From JBHIKY01 sp042139015 (GTDB lineage: Bacteria; Bacillota; Bacilli; Bacillales; Marinococcaceae): a DNA stretch of 64,000 nucleotides. Where the stretch lies: assembly GCF_042139015.1 (NCBI RefSeq), contig NZ_JBHIKY010000011.1, forward strand, positions 1 to 64,000, written 5' to 3'. The notes below the pieces were generated by a model that ran no database searches, had not been told where the DNA came from, and was given only the letters and a program-made list of their open reading frames with translations. Made by a program: the position numbers and the translations under genes. Positions 60,737 to 64,000 of the stretch are shown in pieces; position 1 is the first letter of the stretch; every line of letters starts with the position of its first letter.

Positions 60737-61417
60737 GTGATAGAAATAACAGATATAGCAATTAAATTAGTCACAGGATTTGTGGCATTATTTATCCTCA
60801 TCAAATGGCTTGGAGCAAAAATCATTGACCAAATCACCCCTTTTACATTTATAGCCGCGATTGTTCTAAGCGAACTGCTTGGAAACGCGGTATACGACAA
60901 AAATGTCGGACTCCTCCCCATTTTGTTCTCCATTATGGTGTGGGGGTCATTGCTTTTTATTGTAGAGTTTAGTGGATGGAAGAATTTTTCTCTTCGTTCA
61001 GCATTTGAAGGTAAACCATCGATGGTCATTCGAGAGGGGAAGTTAGATATTAATGCTCTCAAAAAGAGCAGGATGAATATCACACAGCTGCAAAGTCTTC
61101 TACGCCAGAGTGAAGTGTTTTCCATCCGCGAGGTGGCTTATGCATATATTGAGCCTAATGGATCGATTAGTATTTTAAAAAAATCCCAGTACCAAAAAAC
61201 GACCCAGGAGGATTTTCAAATGCCGCCACAGCCGGTGTATGTACCAATAACAATTATCCGGGACGGGGAGTTGAGACGAGAAGATCTTGCAGAAATAGAA
61301 AAGAATGAACAATGGCTTCATTCAGAGCTGCGTGCGAATGGATTGCATAAAATTGACGACGTGCTGCTTGCGGAATGGGTTGCCGATGATGGTCTTTTTG
61401 TAATTCCATATCACTAA
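60737..61417 (+). CDS. DUF421 membrane protein (YetF family)
   Basis: 226 aa from a GTG with GGGGGGAAG upstream. Three N-terminal membrane helices (LVTGFVALFILIKWLGAKII, FTFIAAIVLSELLGNAVYD, LLPILFSIMVWGSLLFIVEF), then the cytoplasmic DUF421 domain (GKPSMVIREGKLDINALKKS, QSLLRQSEVFSIREVAYAYI). Related YetF-type proteins are membrane proteins of unclear role. First of three tandem paralogues and the most divergent. Confidence 0.88.
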   Translation: MIEITDIAIKLVTGFVALFILIKWLGAKIIDQITPFTFIAAIVLSELLGNAVYDKNVGLLPILFSIMVWGSLLFIVEFSGWKNFSLRSAFEGKPSMVIREGKLDINALKKSRMNITQLQSLLRQSEVFSIREVAYAYIEPNGSISILKKSQYQKTTQEDFQMPPQPVYVPITIIRDGELRREDLAEIEKNEQWLHSELRANGLHKIDDVLLAEWVADDGLFVIPYH

Positions 61418-61434
61418 TAGAAAGGAAAAGTTAA

Positions 61435-62160
61435 ATGGTTGAAACCTTAAAGGATTCTGCGCTCGTACTTGGCAGAATCGTGACGATTTTGCCGCTGTTG
61501 TTGGCAGTAACCATATTTATGGGAAAACGTGCGATCGGAGAGCTGCCTATTTTTGATTTTTTAATCATCCTTACTCTCGGGGCAGTGGTTGGAGCAGATA
61601 TTGCTGACCCTCAAATCAAGCATATTCCGACAGTTATTGCAATTGTGCTTATAGCACTCCTTCAAAAAGCAGTCGCCCGCTTTAAAATTTCGAGCCGGAA
61701 AGCAGGCCGATTAATTACCTTTGAGCCAACTATCGTGGTTCAGGATGGCATCATGCTCGATCAGAGCCTGAAAAAGATTGATTATTCCATTGATAATCTA
61801 CTGCAGATGCTGCGCGAGAAAGACGTGTTTGACCTGCGGGAGGTGGAAACCGCCGTCATCGAAGCGAATGGGGCGTTAAGTGTATTATTGAAGCCAACTC
61901 ATCGTCCAGTAACGGCAGAGGATTTGGAAGTCCATTCTGCCGGCTCTCTTATTGCACTGCCAGTGGTAATGGATGGAGAAATTCAACACAGTGTCCTGAC
62001 AGATTTTAAATTGGATGAATCTTGGCTCATGCAGAAGCTGAACGAAAAAGGAATTACAGATATCACTGAAGTTTTTTATGCCTCCATCAACCGGCGCTAT
62101 GAGCTTCATATATCTCCGAAAAATAATCAGGCTATGCATATACCTCTTCTACGCCACTAA
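61435..62160 (+). CDS. DUF421 membrane protein (YetF family)
   Basis: 241 aa. Three membrane helices (VTILPLLLAVTIFMGKRAIG, FDFLIILTLGAVVGADIADP) then FEPTIVVQDGIMLDQSLKKI and LLQMLREKDVFDLREVETAV. Closely similar to the next gene (shared GKRAIGELPIFDFL and SIDN-LLQMLREK blocks), so the two arose by duplication. Begins 17 bp after the first DUF421 gene with GAAAGGAA upstream. Confidence 0.9.
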   Translation: MVETLKDSALVLGRIVTILPLLLAVTIFMGKRAIGELPIFDFLIILTLGAVVGADIADPQIKHIPTVIAIVLIALLQKAVARFKISSRKAGRLITFEPTIVVQDGIMLDQSLKKIDYSIDNLLQMLREKDVFDLREVETAVIEANGALSVLLKPTHRPVTAEDLEVHSAGSLIALPVVMDGEIQHSVLTDFKLDESWLMQKLNEKGITDITEVFYASINRRYELHISPKNNQAMHIPLLRH

Positions 62161-62191
62161 ACAGGATTTTTGAAAGGCAGGGAATGACCAT

Positions 62192-62917
62192 ATGGAACAG
62201 TTGATGAAGGATGGTTTGATTGTTTTAGGTAGAGTCGTTACGATCCTGCCGCTGCTGTTATTTGTAGGTATTTTTATGGGTAAGCGTGCAATTGGCGAGC
62301 TTCCTATCTTTGATTTTTTAGTAATTCTCACACTTGGCTCAGTGGTAGGAGCCGATATTGCGAATCCAGAAATCGAACACCTCCCCACTGCGATAGCTAT
62401 TATTCTGATTGCTCTCCTTCAAAAAACGGCAGCACGCCTGAAAACAGCTAACCGTAAAATTGGAAGAATAATCACCTTTGAACCAACGATTGTGGTACAA
62501 AAAGGCCAGCTGCTTAACCAAAATCTCAAAGCAATTAACTACTCTATCGATAATATTCTGCAGATGCTTCGTGAAAAAGGTGTCTTTGACCTTAAAGATG
62601 TGGAAACAGCGGTTGTGGAATCAAACGGCTCCTTAAGTGTGCTGAAAAAGCCTCAGAAATTGGAAGTGACAGCGGAAGATCTCGGCATAAATGTTTCAGA
62701 TTCAGGCTTAGCTGTCCCCGTTATTATGGAAGGACATACATATAGTAAAGTACTGCACGAGCATGGCGTCGATGAAGCATGGCTGCATGAACAATTGAAC
62801 GCTCTCGGAATAAAGAGCACTCAGGAGATATTTTTCGCGTCGATAAACCGAGCATTGGATCTCCACGTGTCATTGAAACAGGAGGGAAGCACGAAAGTAC
62901 CTTTGCTTAAGCATTAG
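62192..62917 (+). CDS. DUF421 membrane protein (YetF family)
   Basis: 241 aa, same length and layout as its neighbour: GRVVTILPLLLFVGIFMGKR, ELPIFDFLVILTLGSVVGAD, FEPTIVVQKGQLLNQNLKAI, ILQMLREKGVFDLKDVETAV. Divergence lies mainly in the C-terminal third, suggesting different partners or ligands. Third gene of the tandem array; no terminator seen after it. Confidence 0.9.
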   Translation: MEQLMKDGLIVLGRVVTILPLLLFVGIFMGKRAIGELPIFDFLVILTLGSVVGADIANPEIEHLPTAIAIILIALLQKTAARLKTANRKIGRIITFEPTIVVQKGQLLNQNLKAINYSIDNILQMLREKGVFDLKDVETAVVESNGSLSVLKKPQKLEVTAEDLGINVSDSGLAVPVIMEGHTYSKVLHEHGVDEAWLHEQLNALGIKSTQEIFFASINRALDLHVSLKQEGSTKVPLLKH

Positions 62918-62994
62918 CAATGCTGACCACTTGCCTCTCATTCTTAAACTTTACATTAATATTCTTTAAACAATTGAATCAATGTAAAACACAA

Positions 62995-63047
62995 TCATTC
63001 GATTGTAGCGTAAGGCGACGACTCCTACAGGACGCTGCTGTGAAAAT
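62995..63047. repeat. Fragment of the dispersed Bacillaceae-type repeat
   Basis: TTCGATTGTAGCGTAAGGCG followed by ACGACTCCTACAGGACGC-TGCTG matches the start of the repeat at 25628 and the general type of Bacillus intergenic repeats (GGCGACGACTCCTGCRGG). No coding potential. Confidence 0.55.
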
Positions 63048-63099
63048 TTCATGAAAATTATTCTCAAAATAAATTTAAAAAAATAGGTTTTAAAAATAA

Positions 63100-63439
63100 A
63101 GAAGCGGGTATTACATAAGTATAATTGAAAGCGTTGTCATTTGAGGAGGCTCAACCATTTAGGTTTCCTTATCGTAACACCTTCTGGTTGTACGATTCGA
63201 AGGAGTTGAAGAAGGGTTCGATTACGAAACAATTAAATAGTGGGCTGAGGATGTATAACAACTATTTCGCTTTACACGTCTGGTGTGTAAGTGAAGTTTC
63301 TGAGGAAACAGGCCTGCCGCGAAGCGACCAGCCTTCCATAGCGAAGGAAACAAATGATGTTAAGCAGAAACGGTACGGCGATGGTTGGGTCCCCTCAGGT
63401 GGTAACGCCCCCCTTCAGTGATATCACTGAAGGCTTTTT
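63100..63439 (+). other. Unexplained region ending in a strong terminator, possible RNA or gene remnant
   Basis: TATAAT at 63120-63125 (weak -35) is followed by about 290 bp and a strong terminator, CCTTCAGTGATATCACTGAAGG-CTTTTTG at 63412-63439. A 98-codon frame spans it, without a ribosome site and without recognisable family. Local inverted repeats (GTTCGATTACGAA, CGAAGCGACC) are present. The T run only serves plus-strand transcripts, so something on this strand is or was transcribed; no recognised gene is upstream other than the DUF421 array. Confidence 0.4.
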
Positions 63440-63480
63440 GTCTTACTTATCCATTCCGTTCTTCCAGCTTCTTTGAAATA

Positions 63481-64000
63481 TTATAACGAAATCCAGAATC
63501 TTTTTACGATATTACCATCGTTTTCTACAAAGTCTTCATCGGCTGTCCCGCCGTTTTTTCGTATTGTTCTTTCTGATGCAGTATTCCAATCATCGCAGAC
63601 AACCAGCGCCTTCGTGATGCCGGCTTTTTTTGCCTCTTTAAGGGATAATTCCAGCAGTACACCGCCGTAGCCTTTCCGCCTTTCCGATGGGCGGATGCCA
63701 TAACCTATGTGGCCGCCGCTCTGAAAAAGCATCTTCGTCAGCGTATGTCTGATGTTTACAACTCCAATCAGCTTCTGTTCCGCATGAAACAACCAAAATG
63801 TGGAATGAGGCACCCACCCGTCAGGAAGCTCTCTGCCGGCTGCATGGGCATGAAGATATGAAGCATCCATGAAAAGTCTGCTGGATCTTCAGCTATTACC
63901 CATGGAATCATCGGTTCCCCACTTTCAATCCATTCATTATAAAACTCCATATACTCCTTTTGGTAATAAACAGTAGGTTTAATAAGCCGGACTTGGTCCA
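63481..64000 (-). pseudogene. GNAT acetyltransferase, frameshifted and cut by the window edge
   Basis: From the edge the frame reads VRLIKPTVYYQKEYMEFYNE, WIESGEPMIPWVIAEDPADF, then leaves the family frame; the rest continues in another frame as MDASYLHAHAAGRELPDGWV, PHSTFWLFHAEQKLIGVVNI, GYGIRPSERRKGYGGVLLEL, KALVVCDDWNTASERTIRKN. Adding one T to the TTTT run in GACTTTTCATGG (near 63882) joins them. The result is a standard ~175-residue GNAT enzyme. Either a real frameshift or a homopolymer error. Confidence 0.8.

Noticed and set aside
63385..63412. GGTGGTAACGCC resembling a T-box sequence before a terminator
   Set aside because: Only about 10 of 14 T-box positions match, no stem I features were found, and no tRNA synthetase or amino-acid gene follows.

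Overview
The window looks like chromosome of a spore-forming, probably salt- or alkali-adapted member of the Bacillaceae. The evidence is three small acid-soluble spore protein genes (SspP-, SspH- and alpha/beta-type), strong AGGAGG-type ribosome binding sites with frequent TTG/GTG starts, an M-box riboswitch on mgtE, LCP, KhtTU and Hmp/NsrR genes of Bacillus type, a B. megaterium-like gas vesicle operon, and acidic proteins. No rRNA, tRNA or CRISPR array was seen.

Region by region. 1-5.6 kb: tail of an IS3-type element, a Gfo/Idh oxidoreductase with a LacI regulator and palindromic operators, a phospholipase D-type protein, then hmp divergent from nsrR. 6.5-15.3 kb: a LacI-controlled glycoside locus (ABC importer, GH3 beta-glucosidase, GH172/DUF2961 protein, esterase) in which the binding protein and the GH172 gene are interrupted. 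15.5-23.7 kb: a ROK-controlled locus with three Gfo/Idh oxidoreductases, a sugar isomerase/epimerase, a beta-propeller glycosidase-like protein and an EEP phosphodiesterase; this gene mix suggests oxidised (keto) sugar chemistry. 23.8-30.6 kb: mgtE with M-box leader, khtTU, DUF4328, LCP, Nfu_N and Cdd1-like genes. 30.6-34.9 kb: a second sugar ABC importer with its own LacI regulator. Neither importer carries an ATPase, so a shared MsmX-type ATPase elsewhere is implied.

35-45.5 kb: small genes (a 30-residue membrane peptide, sspP, a two-TM ion channel, TetR) and a leftward gas vesicle operon reading P/O-fusion, Q-like, A, O, N, F, G, L, S, K, J and a small frameshifted gene. Unusual here are long low-complexity tails: a ~100-residue Glu/Asp run fused to a GvpO domain, nine hexapeptide repeats ending the Q-like protein, and a ~115-residue Ser/Thr/Lys tail on GvpN. 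45.7-49.5 kb: a threonine synthase-like gene, a peroxiredoxin whose catalytic cysteine codon is TGA followed by a SECIS-like hairpin (candidate selenoprotein), sspH, a Cys-rich unknown protein and a truncated IS1182-type element. 49.8-64 kb: rifampin phosphotransferase, broken GNAT genes, an alpha/beta SASP, a MITE-like nested palindrome, a TetR-controlled ABC-2 exporter, a TipAS-type MerR regulator, an ArsR/SRPBCC pair and three tandem DUF421 genes.

Caution: at least five genes need a one-base indel in a short homopolymer to be read through (phospholipase D, sugar-binding protein, ion channel, last gvp gene, terminal GNAT), and two others carry TAA or TAG in frame. Either this genome is losing genes or the sequence has residual errors; every claim that rests on a single base, including the selenocysteine one, should be read with that in mind. 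A family of dispersed intergenic repeats is scattered through the gaps.
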